Assembly (NCBI GenBank): GCA_002721465.1
Contig: PBKO01000009.1
Location: forward strand, 17,545 to 55,115
Source of the DNA: Gammaproteobacteria bacterium
GTDB lineage: Bacteria; Pseudomonadota; Gammaproteobacteria; Magnimaribacterales; D2472
DNA: 37,571 bases
Reading direction: 5' to 3'
The stretch's first letter is position 1. Every line of letters begins with the position of its first letter. Both the position numbers and the translations under genes were made by a program. The notes below the pieces were generated by a model. The model was not told the origin of the DNA. It saw only the letters and a program-made list of their open reading frames with translations, and did no database searches. This document shows positions 1 through 10,527 of this stretch, in pieces.

Positions 1-23
1 TTCAAATCCATTGAGGGGTACTT

Positions 24-560
24 ATGAAAAATATAATTAAATTTTATGCAATGTCTTTTTTATTTATTGCATCACCTTTATTTGCTATAGATGGCGTTGC
101 TGTGATTGATATGAGAACCGCTGTTCTATCAACACAATCTGCTGCAGATGCTTTTAAAGCGCTTGAAGAAGACGCTGACTATGCATCTAATTTAGAGGAA
201 GCACAGGCGCTTCAAGCAGAGAGACAAACAATTGCCGAGAAACTTCAAAAGGAGTTAGATACCTTATCACAGGAAGAAATAGCAAAAATGCAAAAAGATA
301 TTCAAGATAAAGGAAAAGATCTTGAATTCTTAGCAGGTAAAATTCAACAAGCTCAAGAAGAGACTGCTCAAAAAATATTCACAGAAAGTGGTCCTGCAAT
401 GCAGAAAATCATAGGTGAACTTATTGCAGCAAAACAAATTAAAGTTTTATTGGCTAAAAATGAAACCATGCTTTTTAGCGATCCTGCTTTAGATCTTACA
501 GATGATGTTACTTCTATGTTAGATGTTTCTGCTATTGAGTCTGCATCACAATCTGAGTAG
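24..560 (+). CDS. skp: OmpH/Skp-family periplasmic chaperone
   Basis: 178 aa with N-terminal signal peptide and charged coiled-coil; directly upstream of lpxD as in other gammaproteobacteria; SD-like GAGGGG upstream of the ATG. Confidence 0.85.
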   Translation: MKNIIKFYAMSFLFIASPLFAIDGVAVIDMRTAVLSTQSAADAFKALEEDADYASNLEEAQALQAERQTIAEKLQKELDTLSQEEIAKMQKDIQDKGKDLEFLAGKIQQAQEETAQKIFTESGPAMQKIIGELIAAKQIKVLLAKNETMLFSDPALDLTDDVTSMLDVSAIESASQSE

Positions 561-1495
561 TGTCGAAGCAAAAAAGCTTTAAGTTATCAGAATTAGCACA
601 TATCACTGGTTCAAAACTCGTAGGCAATGATGTTTTAGTAGACAATCTTGCGACAATCCAGAATGCAAATAAAACATCTTTAACCTTTGTTGCTAATAAA
701 AAATATTATCATCTGCTGTCTGAGACAAAAGCAGGTTCGGTAATAGTTGATAAGAATGCTGAGACATCTAATAGCATAAATTTTTTAATATCGGAAAATC
801 CATATTTAGCTTTTGCCAAGTTAACAAAGTTATTTAAAAGAAGTGATAACAAAAAGTTACCATTCATACATGAGACCGCAGTAATTGATAAAGACTCGTT
901 TATTGGTAAGAATGTCTATATAGGTCCTAGTGTTTTTATTGGACCCAACTGCAAAATTGGCTCAGATGTTGTTATTAATGCAAATGTTTCAGTAGTTGAA
1001 AATGTATCAATAGGATCAAATGCATATATTGACTGTGGTTCTGTATTAGGATCTGATGGTTTTGGATTTGCATCATCAAATAATGGATATGAAAAAATAG
1101 AACAGCTAGGCAGCCTTATAATTGGTAATAATGTTCATATTGGATCAAATTGTACAATTGATAGAGGTACTCTCGATGATACTGAAATACATGATGGAGT
1201 TATTTTAGATAACCAAGTTCATATTGCACATAATGTAGTAATCCAAAAGAATTCAGCAATTGCAGCATGTTGTGCAATTGCTGGATCTTCCTTGATTGGT
1301 GAAAATTTTCAAATGGGAGGTCTGTCTGGTGTTTTAGGACATCTTGAAATTTGCAACGATGTAAAAGTTGGGGCCCATACGCTGATAACTAAAAATATTA
1401 ATGAGCCTGGAGAGTATATTGGAATTATGCCGGCTCAAAAACATAAAGAATGGGCAAAATCATCAATATTTATAAAAAATAAGGATAAAAAATGA
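560..1495 (+). CDS. lpxD: UDP-3-O-acylglucosamine N-acyltransferase LpxD
   Basis: Left-handed beta-helix hexapeptide repeats (IGSNAYIDCGSVLGSDGFGFA..., HIGSNCTIDRGTLDDT); skp-lpxD-fabZ-lpxA-lpxB order; GTG start overlaps skp stop by 1 nt. Confidence 0.95.
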   Translation: MSKQKSFKLSELAHITGSKLVGNDVLVDNLATIQNANKTSLTFVANKKYYHLLSETKAGSVIVDKNAETSNSINFLISENPYLAFAKLTKLFKRSDNKKLPFIHETAVIDKDSFIGKNVYIGPSVFIGPNCKIGSDVVINANVSVVENVSIGSNAYIDCGSVLGSDGFGFASSNNGYEKIEQLGSLIIGNNVHIGSNCTIDRGTLDDTEIHDGVILDNQVHIAHNVVIQKNSAIAACCAIAGSSLIGENFQMGGLSGVLGHLEICNDVKVGAHTLITKNINEPGEYIGIMPAQKHKEWAKSSIFIKNKDKK

Positions 1496-1935
1496 TCCTT
1501 AATCAAAATGATATTAAAAAATATCTTCCACACAGAGAACCATTTCTCTTCATAGACGAAGTAGTGGAAATAAATAACAATGAAACTATCCATGCTAGAA
1601 AATTAATAAAGTCGGATGAATATTTTTTAGAGGGCCATTTTCCAGGAAATCCAGTTTTTCCAGGAGTTATAATTATCGAAGCATTGGGCCAAGCGTCGGG
1701 AATTTTAGGTTTCACAATTATGAACAAAACTCCAGAAGAAGGATCCATATATGTCTTGGCAGGCGTTGACAAAGTTAGATTTAGAAAGAGGGTAAGACCA
1801 GGAGATACAATAGATTTGTTTAGTAAAGTTATAAATGAAAAAAGAGGAATATGGAAATTTAATTGTAGAGCTGAACTTAATAATGAGATAGTCTGTACAG
1901 CAACTATATTGTGCGCAGATAGAAAAGCTCTATGA
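1492..1935 (+). CDS. fabZ: 3-hydroxyacyl-[ACP] dehydratase FabZ
   Basis: LPHREPFLFID, GHFPGNPVFPGVIIIEALGQ motifs; operon position. Confidence 0.97.
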   Translation: MILNQNDIKKYLPHREPFLFIDEVVEINNNETIHARKLIKSDEYFLEGHFPGNPVFPGVIIIEALGQASGILGFTIMNKTPEEGSIYVLAGVDKVRFRKRVRPGDTIDLFSKVINEKRGIWKFNCRAELNNEIVCTATILCADRKAL

Positions 1936-2711
1936 ATATTCATTCAACATCAATTATTGATTCCTCGGCAAAAATTGCTAGTGACGTGCAAATCGGTCCA
2001 TTTTGTACAATTGGAGAAGATGTCCAGATTGAAAGTGGTACAAAGATTATTAGTCATGCAGTTATTAAAGGACCAACAGTAATTGGAAAGAATAATTTAA
2101 TTTATCAATTCTCAACTATTGGAGATGACACTCCTGATAAAAAGTTTAAAGGAGAAAAAACAAGACTAACTATTGGTGATAACAATATATTTAGAGAGGG
2201 TGTAACAATCCATAGGGGAACAACTCAAGATAACTCAGTAACAATCATAGGATCAAACAATTTATTTATGCCGTTTGCTCATGTTGCTCATGATTGTAAA
2301 GTTGGAAATGACAACGTTTTTGCTAATCTTGCTGCACTTGCTGGGCATGTTCATGTTGGCAATAACATATCTATTGGTGGAATTACAACTGTTCATCAGT
2401 ATTGTAAATTGGGTGATTTTTGTTTTGCAGGTATGAATTCGTCAATCACAATGGATGTTCCTGCATATGTAAAAGTAGCATCTGATCCAGCTAGAGTGAT
2501 TGGAATAAATTCTGTAGGAATGTCCAGAAAAAATATTAGTGATGACACAATTAGCAATATCAAAAAAGCATATAAACTGGTGTATAGAAAAAATCTTAAA
2601 ATTGAAGAAGCTCTTAATGAGTTGAGTTTACTTTATGAGCAAACTCAAGATATTCACATTGAAAATTTCATAAATTCAATTCAGGCATCTGAAAGAGGAA
2701 TACTAAGGTAG
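1932..2711 (+). CDS. lpxA: acyl-ACP--UDP-N-acetylglucosamine O-acyltransferase LpxA
   Basis: Hexapeptide repeats, HRGT motif, FANLAALAGHVHVGN; 259 aa; operon position. Confidence 0.97.
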   Translation: MNIHSTSIIDSSAKIASDVQIGPFCTIGEDVQIESGTKIISHAVIKGPTVIGKNNLIYQFSTIGDDTPDKKFKGEKTRLTIGDNNIFREGVTIHRGTTQDNSVTIIGSNNLFMPFAHVAHDCKVGNDNVFANLAALAGHVHVGNNISIGGITTVHQYCKLGDFCFAGMNSSITMDVPAYVKVASDPARVIGINSVGMSRKNISDDTISNIKKAYKLVYRKNLKIEEALNELSLLYEQTQDIHIENFINSIQASERGILR

Positions 2712-3830
2712 GTGATTACAGACAGTCCCTTAAAGATCGGAATTGTTTGTGGTGAGCTCTCAGGTGATGCACTTGGTGCTGATCTAATTAGCGAATTAAA
2801 AAAACATAAACATATTCAATTATTTGGTGTTGGTGGACCAAAATTAGAAAGTCTAGGATTAAACTCTCAATTTAATTACGAAGAGTTACAGATTATGGGT
2901 ATAGTAGATCCAATTCTTAATTACAGAACTCTGTCTATGAGAAGAGAGAAATTAACAGAATCATTTATAAAATGTAAAGTTGATTTATTTATCGGTATCG
3001 ATTCTCCAGACTTTAATATTAAAATTCATAAGTCTCTAAAAGAAAAAAATATATGTAAAAATATACAACTTGTGAGTCCGTCTGTTTGGGCTTGGAGACA
3101 AAACAGAACTAAGTTAATAAAGAAATTCATAGATTTGACACTTTGTTTGTTTGATTTTGAACATGAATTTTATAAAAAAATTAATCATAAAAGTGTCCAT
3201 TTAGGACATCCATTTAATACTTTAGAAAAAGCTACTAAAAAAGACATATTTGATAAATATTCACTTGATCATAATAAAAAATATATATCTATTCTTCCTG
3301 GAAGTAGAGACTCAGAATTAAAATATATGCTTCCAACTTATATAAAATTTATTAAAAACTACTCTATTATAAGTCCTGAAACAGTTTATTTGATTCCGGC
3401 AAGTTCTCACAAGCTATGCAATAAAATTCATAAAATGACGAAATCTCTGTGTAATGTGGTTGTAAAACCTTTTGCAGTAAATGAATTTCTTTCTATATCA
3501 GAATTTTCTTTAGTAACTTCAGGTACTGCATCTTTGGAGTCAGCTGTTATTGGATGTCCTCCAATAATTTGCTACAAAACAAATCCTGTAAATTATTTTA
3601 TTATCTCTAGAATGTTAAAAGTTCAAAATATAGGCTTACCAAATTTGTTGCTAGAAGATGCTGTTTTTCCTGAACTTGTTCAAAATGAATGCAATCAAAA
3701 AAATTTATTACATGCTGTAAAAAAGATTAATCACATTATTCCAAAAATGAATCAGATTCAAAATGAGCTTAAGGAGAAACTTTCTGGAGTAGGTTTTGCA
3801 AGTGCTTCTATATTAATTTTAGACCTTTGA
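2712..3830 (+). CDS. lpxB: lipid-A-disaccharide synthase LpxB
   Basis: GELSGDALGADLI, SPSVWAWRQNR, LPGSRDSE motifs; GTG start directly after the lpxA stop. Confidence 0.95.
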   Translation: MITDSPLKIGIVCGELSGDALGADLISELKKHKHIQLFGVGGPKLESLGLNSQFNYEELQIMGIVDPILNYRTLSMRREKLTESFIKCKVDLFIGIDSPDFNIKIHKSLKEKNICKNIQLVSPSVWAWRQNRTKLIKKFIDLTLCLFDFEHEFYKKINHKSVHLGHPFNTLEKATKKDIFDKYSLDHNKKYISILPGSRDSELKYMLPTYIKFIKNYSIISPETVYLIPASSHKLCNKIHKMTKSLCNVVVKPFAVNEFLSISEFSLVTSGTASLESAVIGCPPIICYKTNPVNYFIISRMLKVQNIGLPNLLLEDAVFPELVQNECNQKNLLHAVKKINHIIPKMNQIQNELKEKLSGVGFASASILILDL

Positions 3831-4375
3831 AGAATAATATTGCCGGAGTGGATGAGGTTGGCAGAGGAGCTCTTGCAGGACCAGTTATTGCAGCAGCAGT
3901 AATTTTAAAAAAAGATATCGAAGGCTTGAAAGATTCAAAAAAGATTTCTGAAAAAAAAAGAATTGAACTCTCAAATGAAATAAAAAAAAACTCTTACTTT
4001 GCTATAGGCTCAGCATCTCATAATGAAATAGATGAAATTAATATTCATAATGCTTCTTTGCTAGCAATGAAAAGGGCTATACTTAAGTTACCAATTAAAC
4101 CTAATATGATCTTGGTCGATGGTAAATTTAAACCTAATTTAAAGACTCAAATGAAGGCTATAATTGGTGGGGATTCAAAACATTCTGAAATTAGTGCGGC
4201 ATCTATAATCGCAAAAGTTTACAGGGATAATTTAATGATTGAATATAGTAAAAAATATATAAAGTTTAATCTTGATAAAAATAAAGGCTATGGAACTAAA
4301 GATCACTTAGAGGCTTTAAAGAATAATAAGTATTCAGTTATACATAGAAAATCTTTCAATGGAGTCTTAAATTGA
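3827..4375 (+). CDS. rnhB: ribonuclease HII
   Basis: AGVDEVGRGALAGPVIAAAVIL motif; TTG start overlaps lpxB stop (TTGA). Confidence 0.95.
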   Translation: MKNNIAGVDEVGRGALAGPVIAAAVILKKDIEGLKDSKKISEKKRIELSNEIKKNSYFAIGSASHNEIDEINIHNASLLAMKRAILKLPIKPNMILVDGKFKPNLKTQMKAIIGGDSKHSEISAASIIAKVYRDNLMIEYSKKYIKFNLDKNKGYGTKDHLEALKNNKYSVIHRKSFNGVLN

Positions 4376-7300
4376 GTCAAACTTTTTCACATTTGAGAGT
4401 TTCATCAGAGTACAGCATTACGCAAGGCTTGTTAACTATTGATCAAATTGTTGAGAATGCATCGCGTTTAGAGGTTCCCTCGGTAGCACTTACAGATAAA
4501 TCTAACATGTTTGGCTTGGTAAAATTCTTTAATAAATGTGAATCGGCTGGAATAAAACCAATATCGGGCGCCTCTATTCAATTAATATTTGATAATGATG
4601 AAAACTCATTTGAAGTTTTGTGTCTAGCAAAAACCAATAACGGGCATAAAAATCTAATGAAAATAATCTCGATTGCTCATAGTAATAATTCTTTCAATAC
4701 TCCAATAATTCCATTTGAGGATTTATCTAAACTTCAAAATGATGTTGTTGTGATTTCAGGTGGTAAGGGCAGTCACATATACGAATATTTAAGGCGAGAT
4801 AATATTGATGAGGCAAATAAAAAGATAGAAGTTTTTAGAAAAGCTTTTGATGAAGATTTTCTTTTAGAAGTTCAAAAAACAAATAGAATTGATGAGTTTG
4901 ATTATTTTAAAAATGTTATTCCATTATCAATTGAAAAAGGAATACCTGTTATAGCCACAAACGACATTTTATTCTCATCTAAAGATGATTATGAGATTCA
5001 TGAAACAAAAGTTTGCATTAATACAGGTAAGACATTAAATGATCCAAATCGTGAAAAATATTTTTCTGATGAGCAATATTTTAAATCACCCAAAGAAATG
5101 ATTGGATTATTCAAAGACTTTTCATGTCTAGTTGACAATACAAATGAAGTAGCAAAAAAGTGTAATGTTTCTTTAAAGACAAAGGGATATTTTTTACCTG
5201 AGTATCCTGTTCCAAAAGAACATAATTTTGACTCATATCTAAATGAGCTTGCTCATGTAAGACTAGAAAAATATGTCAAAGGTTTTGCCAAGGATAGTCA
5301 AGAAGACTATAAGACAAGGCTAAAATATGAGTTAGATCAAATAAAAAATATGGGTTTTTCGAGTTATTTTTTAATCGTTTATGATTTCATAAAGTGGTCA
5401 AAAAATAATGATGTTCCTGTTGGTCCTGGAAGAGGCTCCGGAGCAGGTTCGTTGGTTGCTTTTGCATTAGGTATAACAACCTTAGATCCAATCGATCATG
5501 GATTGTTATTTGAGAGATTTCTAAATCCTGAAAGACTATCGATGCCTGATTTTGATATCGACTTTTGTATGGAAAAAAGAGACCAGGTTATAGATTATGT
5601 AAGCAACAAATATGGGTCTGATGCTGTTTCTCAAATCGCTACATTTGGAACTATGGCTGCAAGAGCTGTTGTTAGAGATGTGGCAAGAGCTCTTGGTAAG
5701 CCATATGCACTAGGTGATAGAATTTCAAAGATGATACCTTTTTCTCCTGGTATGACTCTTGATAAAGCAAAAGCTGATCAACCCTTATTTGCTCAATCAA
5801 TAAAGAATGATTCTGAGGTGAGAGAAATTGTAGATTTGTCATATAAATTAGAAGGGATTGCAAGAAATGTTGGTAAACATGCTGGAGGTGTGGTTATAGC
5901 ACCAGGAAGTATCTCAGATTTCTGCCCAGTTTATGTTGATCGTCAGTCTGAATCAGTAATGACGCAATATGACAAAGATGACGTTGAAAAAATTGGTTTA
6001 GTGAAATTTGATTTTTTAGGATTACGGACTTTAACAGTTATTGATAGGGCAGTTAAGTCAATAAATGAGTCAAATAAAGATAAAGAAAACCTTAATATTG
6101 ACTCCATACCTTTAGGTGATCCAAAAGTTTTTGATCTACTTTCATCTGGGAAGACAATGGCAATATTTCAATTAGAGTCCGCTGGTATGAGAGATTTAAT
6201 TAAAAGACTAAAGCCAACAAAATTTGAGGAAATTACTGCACTTCTTGCTCTTTATAGACCAGGGCCGTTAAATTCAGGTATGCATGATGAGTTTGTGGAT
6301 AGAAAACATGGAGTTAGTCCAGTTACGTATCCACATAAACTTTTAGAATCTGTTTTAGATGAAACATATGGAGTAATTGTTTATCAAGAACAGGTGATGG
6401 AGGCAGCAAGAGTACTCGCTGGTTTTTCACTTGGTCAAGCAGATATTTTAAGAAGAGCGATGGGAAAAAAGAAGAAAGAAGAAATGGAAGAACAAAGAGA
6501 GATTTTCGTGAAGGGTTGTGAGAAAAACGGAATAAAATCAAAAAATGCAGAGCAAATCTTTGACTTGATAAACCAATTTGCAGAATATGGGTTTAATAAA
6601 TCTCACTCAGCAGCATATGCTCTTATATCCTATCAAACTGCATATTTAAAGACATATTTTCCTGAGCATTTTATGGCAGCAGCAATGTCGTCGGAACTTG
6701 GTAATACAGATAAAATTTATGCATTAAAACAAGAATGTGAAAGACTTGGTATCAATGTATTAAAACCAAACATTTTAACAAGTACAAAAAGATTTTTAGT
6801 AAATCAAGATTCCAATATTGAATATGGTTTAGGAGCAATTAAAGGAGTTGCAGACATGTTCATTAAGCACTTGTGTGAAATCAGAGAAAAAAATAATTTT
6901 AATGATTTGTGGGATTTTTCAAAGAAAGTTGATATTAAGCTTGGTGGAAAAAAATCATTAGAAGCGCTATCTCAATCAGGAGCATTTGATGAAATTGCTC
7001 CTTCGAGAAGTATTTCGATAGCATGTGTCTCAGATATGTTAAAAGATGGCGACAATGACAGAAATGTTAAAACCGGCGATCTTTTCTCATCACAACAGGA
7101 AAGTTTTGATCCATATGAGAAATATAAAAATATTCAAAAATTAACCTTAAGTGATAAATTAAACTTAGAAAAAAAATCTTTAGGATATTATCTATCTGGA
7201 CATCCAGTCTCTGCTTTAAAAAATAAGATAACAAAAATAAGCTCAAAGAAAATAAATCAATTAAGTAACGATACTAAAAAAGCCTCAATTGTATGTTTGC

Positions 7301-7803
7301 TTAATAATGTAAGACAAATTAAGGATAGGCAGGGCAAACCTCTTACTTTTGTAAACTTTGATGATGGAACAGGAACAATGGACGGTATAGTAGCAAGTGA
7401 AGTCATTGAAAAATGTCATGATATCCTCAAAGAAGGTCAAATTGTTTGCCTTAAAGGTAATATCGAAGTGGATGATTATAAAACTAATGATATCGGAGCT
7501 TTGATGTTTAGAATGAGAGTAAGAGAAGCAGAAAATATTGATAACGAATTAATAAAAAAGATCGATGAAGCTACAATTAATATTGAAAAATCTTCAGCAG
7601 TATCTCTCGAGGATTTTTCAAACAAATTAGAGAAAATTGATAAGGAATTTTGGATTAATGGGTCATGTAAACTAAATGTGAGAGTAAATACTGGTTTATC
7701 AGAGGCTATAATAAATTTAGGAGAAAATTTTAAATTTAGCCCATCAATAAAAAACTTATTCATTCTAGAAGATATTTTTGGTAAAAATGTTCTAGAATTG
7801 TAG
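4372..7803 (+). CDS. dnaE: DNA polymerase III subunit alpha
   Basis: 1143 aa; PHP domain, GPGRGSGAGSLVAFALGIT, PDFDIDFCMEKRDQVIDYV, FNKSHSAAYALISYQTAYLK; TTG start overlaps rnhB stop. Confidence 0.97.
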   Translation: MSQTFSHLRVSSEYSITQGLLTIDQIVENASRLEVPSVALTDKSNMFGLVKFFNKCESAGIKPISGASIQLIFDNDENSFEVLCLAKTNNGHKNLMKIISIAHSNNSFNTPIIPFEDLSKLQNDVVVISGGKGSHIYEYLRRDNIDEANKKIEVFRKAFDEDFLLEVQKTNRIDEFDYFKNVIPLSIEKGIPVIATNDILFSSKDDYEIHETKVCINTGKTLNDPNREKYFSDEQYFKSPKEMIGLFKDFSCLVDNTNEVAKKCNVSLKTKGYFLPEYPVPKEHNFDSYLNELAHVRLEKYVKGFAKDSQEDYKTRLKYELDQIKNMGFSSYFLIVYDFIKWSKNNDVPVGPGRGSGAGSLVAFALGITTLDPIDHGLLFERFLNPERLSMPDFDIDFCMEKRDQVIDYVSNKYGSDAVSQIATFGTMAARAVVRDVARALGKPYALGDRISKMIPFSPGMTLDKAKADQPLFAQSIKNDSEVREIVDLSYKLEGIARNVGKHAGGVVIAPGSISDFCPVYVDRQSESVMTQYDKDDVEKIGLVKFDFLGLRTLTVIDRAVKSINESNKDKENLNIDSIPLGDPKVFDLLSSGKTMAIFQLESAGMRDLIKRLKPTKFEEITALLALYRPGPLNSGMHDEFVDRKHGVSPVTYPHKLLESVLDETYGVIVYQEQVMEAARVLAGFSLGQADILRRAMGKKKKEEMEEQREIFVKGCEKNGIKSKNAEQIFDLINQFAEYGFNKSHSAAYALISYQTAYLKTYFPEHFMAAAMSSELGNTDKIYALKQECERLGINVLKPNILTSTKRFLVNQDSNIEYGLGAIKGVADMFIKHLCEIREKNNFNDLWDFSKKVDIKLGGKKSLEALSQSGAFDEIAPSRSISIACVSDMLKDGDNDRNVKTGDLFSSQQESFDPYEKYKNIQKLTLSDKLNLEKKSLGYYLSGHPVSALKNKITKISSKKINQLSNDTKKASIVCLLNNVRQIKDRQGKPLTFVNFDDGTGTMDGIVASEVIEKCHDILKEGQIVCLKGNIEVDDYKTNDIGALMFRMRVREAENIDNELIKKIDEATINIEKSSAVSLEDFSNKLEKIDKEFWINGSCKLNVRVNTGLSEAIINLGENFKFSPSIKNLFILEDIFGKNVLEL

Positions 7804-7834
7804 AAACTTAAAATAAATTCTCACAAAAATTTAA

Positions 7835-8782
7835 ATGGAAGAAGAAAAATTTTTAAACTTTGAAGAGCCTATTAAGGAGTTAGCTCAAAAGCTTAGTGCT
7901 TTGAGGGCAGCTGCAATAGATTCTCCAACATTAAACAATGAAATATTAAATCTAGAAAAAGAGAATAAATCTTTAACTAAAAAAATATATTCTAAACTTG
8001 ATACATGGCAAATTGTTCAAGTTGCTCGACATCCAAATAGGCCTCATACATCAGATTATATAAAAAGGATATTTGATGACTTTGATGAACTTCATGGAGA
8101 CAGGCAATTTGGAGACGATGCTTCAATAATTGGAGGTATTGGTTTGTTGGAAAATATTCCTGTAATGGTGATTGGTCATGAGAAAGGAAGAGATACTGAT
8201 GAAAAAGTTAAAAGAAATTTTGGAATGACAAATCCTGAAGGCTACAGAAAAGCAAAGCGACTTATGAACCTTGCAGAACAATTTTCTTTACCAGTTATAA
8301 CTTTTGTTGATACTGCTGGAGCTTATCCTGGAGTAGAGGGGGAAGAAAGGTGTCAAAGTGAAGCTATTGCTAGAAATTTAGCTACTATGTCTGAACTAAA
8401 GACTCCAATATTAGTTATAGTATCTGGTGAAGGTGGCTCTGGTGGAGCTCTTGCAATAAGTGTTGGTGATCATCTCTCTATGCTTGAGTATTCAATTTAT
8501 TCTGTAGCATCACCAGAAGCATGCGCATCTATAATTTGGAGATCATCAGAAAAAGCACCTGATGCTGCTGAAGCTATGAAAGTATCATCATCAGAATTAA
8601 AAAAGATTAATATTGTTGATGAAATCATACAAGAACCGCTTGGTGGAGCGCATAGAGATTATGATCTAATGTCAGAAAATATCAAAGGCTCGCTTATTAG
8701 AAATCTATCTATTTTGAATAAGTTATCGATTGAAGATTTACTAGAGAGAAGATACAAAAGAATTTTAAGTATCGGATCATAA
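7835..8782 (+). CDS. accA: acetyl-CoA carboxylase carboxyltransferase subunit alpha
   Basis: ARHPNRPHTSDYI, ELHGDRQFGDD, VSGEGGSGGALAI; follows dnaE as in E. coli. Confidence 0.97.
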   Translation: MEEEKFLNFEEPIKELAQKLSALRAAAIDSPTLNNEILNLEKENKSLTKKIYSKLDTWQIVQVARHPNRPHTSDYIKRIFDDFDELHGDRQFGDDASIIGGIGLLENIPVMVIGHEKGRDTDEKVKRNFGMTNPEGYRKAKRLMNLAEQFSLPVITFVDTAGAYPGVEGEERCQSEAIARNLATMSELKTPILVIVSGEGGSGGALAISVGDHLSMLEYSIYSVASPEACASIIWRSSEKAPDAAEAMKVSSSELKKINIVDEIIQEPLGGAHRDYDLMSENIKGSLIRNLSILNKLSIEDLLERRYKRILSIGS

Positions 8783-8784
8783 AG

Positions 8785-9741
8785 TTGCTTTCAAGGGATA
8801 AAATTGAAGATCTAATTGATTTACAAAATAAAATATTTATTGCTTATAGTGGTGGCCCAGACTCCACAGTATTAATTCATATCTTTGCTGATCTGATTAA
8901 TTCAAATAAATTAGATGTTGAAGCTATTCATGTAAATCATAACCTCTCAAAAGAATCCAAAAAATGGGAAAAGCATTGCAATCAGGTTTGCTCAGCTTTA
9001 GGTATCAATTTAATTACAAAGTCAGTAAAGGTTATCTCGAATGGAGGAGGGCTTGAGTCTGATGCTAGAAATAAAAGATATAAAGTATTTGAAAACATTT
9101 TGTCAAAAGATTCGCAGCTTTTAATGGGCCATCATCTTGATGATGTATCCGAAACAATTGTATTAAGATTACTTAGAGGAACAGGAGCTGACGGACTTGA
9201 GGGACCTCCTTTCAAAAGGCCACTTGGAGATGGTGTTCTAATAAGACCATTACTAGGAGTTTCAAAAAAAGAAATACTTAAATATCTTAAAGATAATAAC
9301 ATTAAGTATATTGAGGATGACTCAAATTCTGATAATACCTTCGATAGAAATTTATTAAGAAATGAAATTTTTCCATTAATCGAATCTAGATGGCCCAGTT
9401 TTTCTAAAAGAATTTTTCAAACTTCACAAATTATGAAGGATAGAAATTATTCATATAAGTTTTTGTTAGAAACTGAATACAAAAAGTTAATTGGCAGCAA
9501 TATTTCTATAAGAAGTTTAAAGGAAATTCCAAGATCAATCATAAAAGATATCTTAAGGCTTTCCATTAAGAAATCTAATTTAGCGGTCCCAAACAAAAAA
9601 ATATTGAATGAAATTTTAAAAACTTTTATTGATTCAAATCCTGGACCAAAATCTGAAGTATCATGGTCAAGAGCAGACAATGCTGAAAAATCAGGTAAGG
9701 TAACTTTTCAAAAAGGTAAAATTCTAATATCCTCTAAATAA
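8785..9741 (+). CDS. tilS: tRNA(Ile)-lysidine synthase (short form)
   Basis: AYSGGPDSTVLIHIF PP-loop, HVNHNL, MGHHLDDVSETIVLRLLRGTGADGLEG; TTG start. Confidence 0.92.
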   Translation: MLSRDKIEDLIDLQNKIFIAYSGGPDSTVLIHIFADLINSNKLDVEAIHVNHNLSKESKKWEKHCNQVCSALGINLITKSVKVISNGGGLESDARNKRYKVFENILSKDSQLLMGHHLDDVSETIVLRLLRGTGADGLEGPPFKRPLGDGVLIRPLLGVSKKEILKYLKDNNIKYIEDDSNSDNTFDRNLLRNEIFPLIESRWPSFSKRIFQTSQIMKDRNYSYKFLLETEYKKLIGSNISIRSLKEIPRSIIKDILRLSIKKSNLAVPNKKILNEILKTFIDSNPGPKSEVSWSRADNAEKSGKVTFQKGKILISSK

Positions 9742-9753
9742 ATAGGAGTAAAT

Positions 9754-10527
9754 ATGGACCTAGAGACAATCGAGTATATAAAAGAAAATAACCTTGCAAC
9801 AATCGTATTAAATCGACCAAATTTATTAAATGCTTTTAATGAACAACTAATATGGGATTTTCAAAAAGTAACAAATGATGCAAAGAATGATGAAAAAATT
9901 AAAGTAGTTATTCTTAAGGGCTCAGGAAGAGGTTTTTCTTCTGGTGCAGATTTAGGTGAAAGAGATTCAAGTTGGGAAGGCTCAAAGGATGCTCTTTTAA
10001 GAGGCTATAAACCTTTTTTTGAAAATATCATAAATATGCCTAAGCCAGTAATTGGATCAATTTCAGGACCAGCAGCTGGAGTTGGTGCTGCAATAGCTAT
10101 GTCTTGTGACTTGAGGATAATGTCAGAGGATAGCTATATTATTTCAGTATTTTCGAATATTGCTTTAGTTCCTGATGGAGGTTTATCATGGTATTTACCA
10201 AAATATATGGGTTTCTCAAAAGCATATGAATATGCAATTGAAGCAAAAAAAATTAGTGCTGAAGAGTGTTATAAGTTTGGAATAGCAAATAAGATCGTAC
10301 CAAATGATGATCTTGAATCAAAGACTTTTGAGTGGGCCAGTAAATTGGCAAAAAGATCATCTCAATCATTGAATCACACAAAAATACTTATGAGAAAATC
10401 ATTGTCAGAGGGATATTGGGACACTTTCCATAATGAAGCTGATATACAGAATGAACTAACGACAAGTGATCAAAACAGAGAAGCAGTAAAAGCTTTCCTT
10501 GAAAAAAGAGAGCCAAATTTTGATTAA
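9754..10527 (+). CDS. enoyl-CoA hydratase/isomerase family protein
   Basis: LNRPNLLNAFN, GRGFSSGADL, SGPAAGVGAAIAMSCDLRI crotonase motifs; AGGAG SD upstream. Confidence 0.9.
   Translation: MDLETIEYIKENNLATIVLNRPNLLNAFNEQLIWDFQKVTNDAKNDEKIKVVILKGSGRGFSSGADLGERDSSWEGSKDALLRGYKPFFENIINMPKPVIGSISGPAAGVGAAIAMSCDLRIMSEDSYIISVFSNIALVPDGGLSWYLPKYMGFSKAYEYAIEAKKISAEECYKFGIANKIVPNDDLESKTFEWASKLAKRSSQSLNHTKILMRKSLSEGYWDTFHNEADIQNELTTSDQNREAVKAFLEKREPNFD

Noticed and set aside
1-23. Possible C-terminus of an upstream gene (bamA expected)
   Set aside because: Too short to choose a reading frame; frames end in different, unrecognizable tails.
1503-1943. 146-aa minus-strand ORF opposite fabZ
   Set aside because: Entirely antisense to a well-conserved gene; no recognizable motif; shadow ORF in AT-rich DNA.
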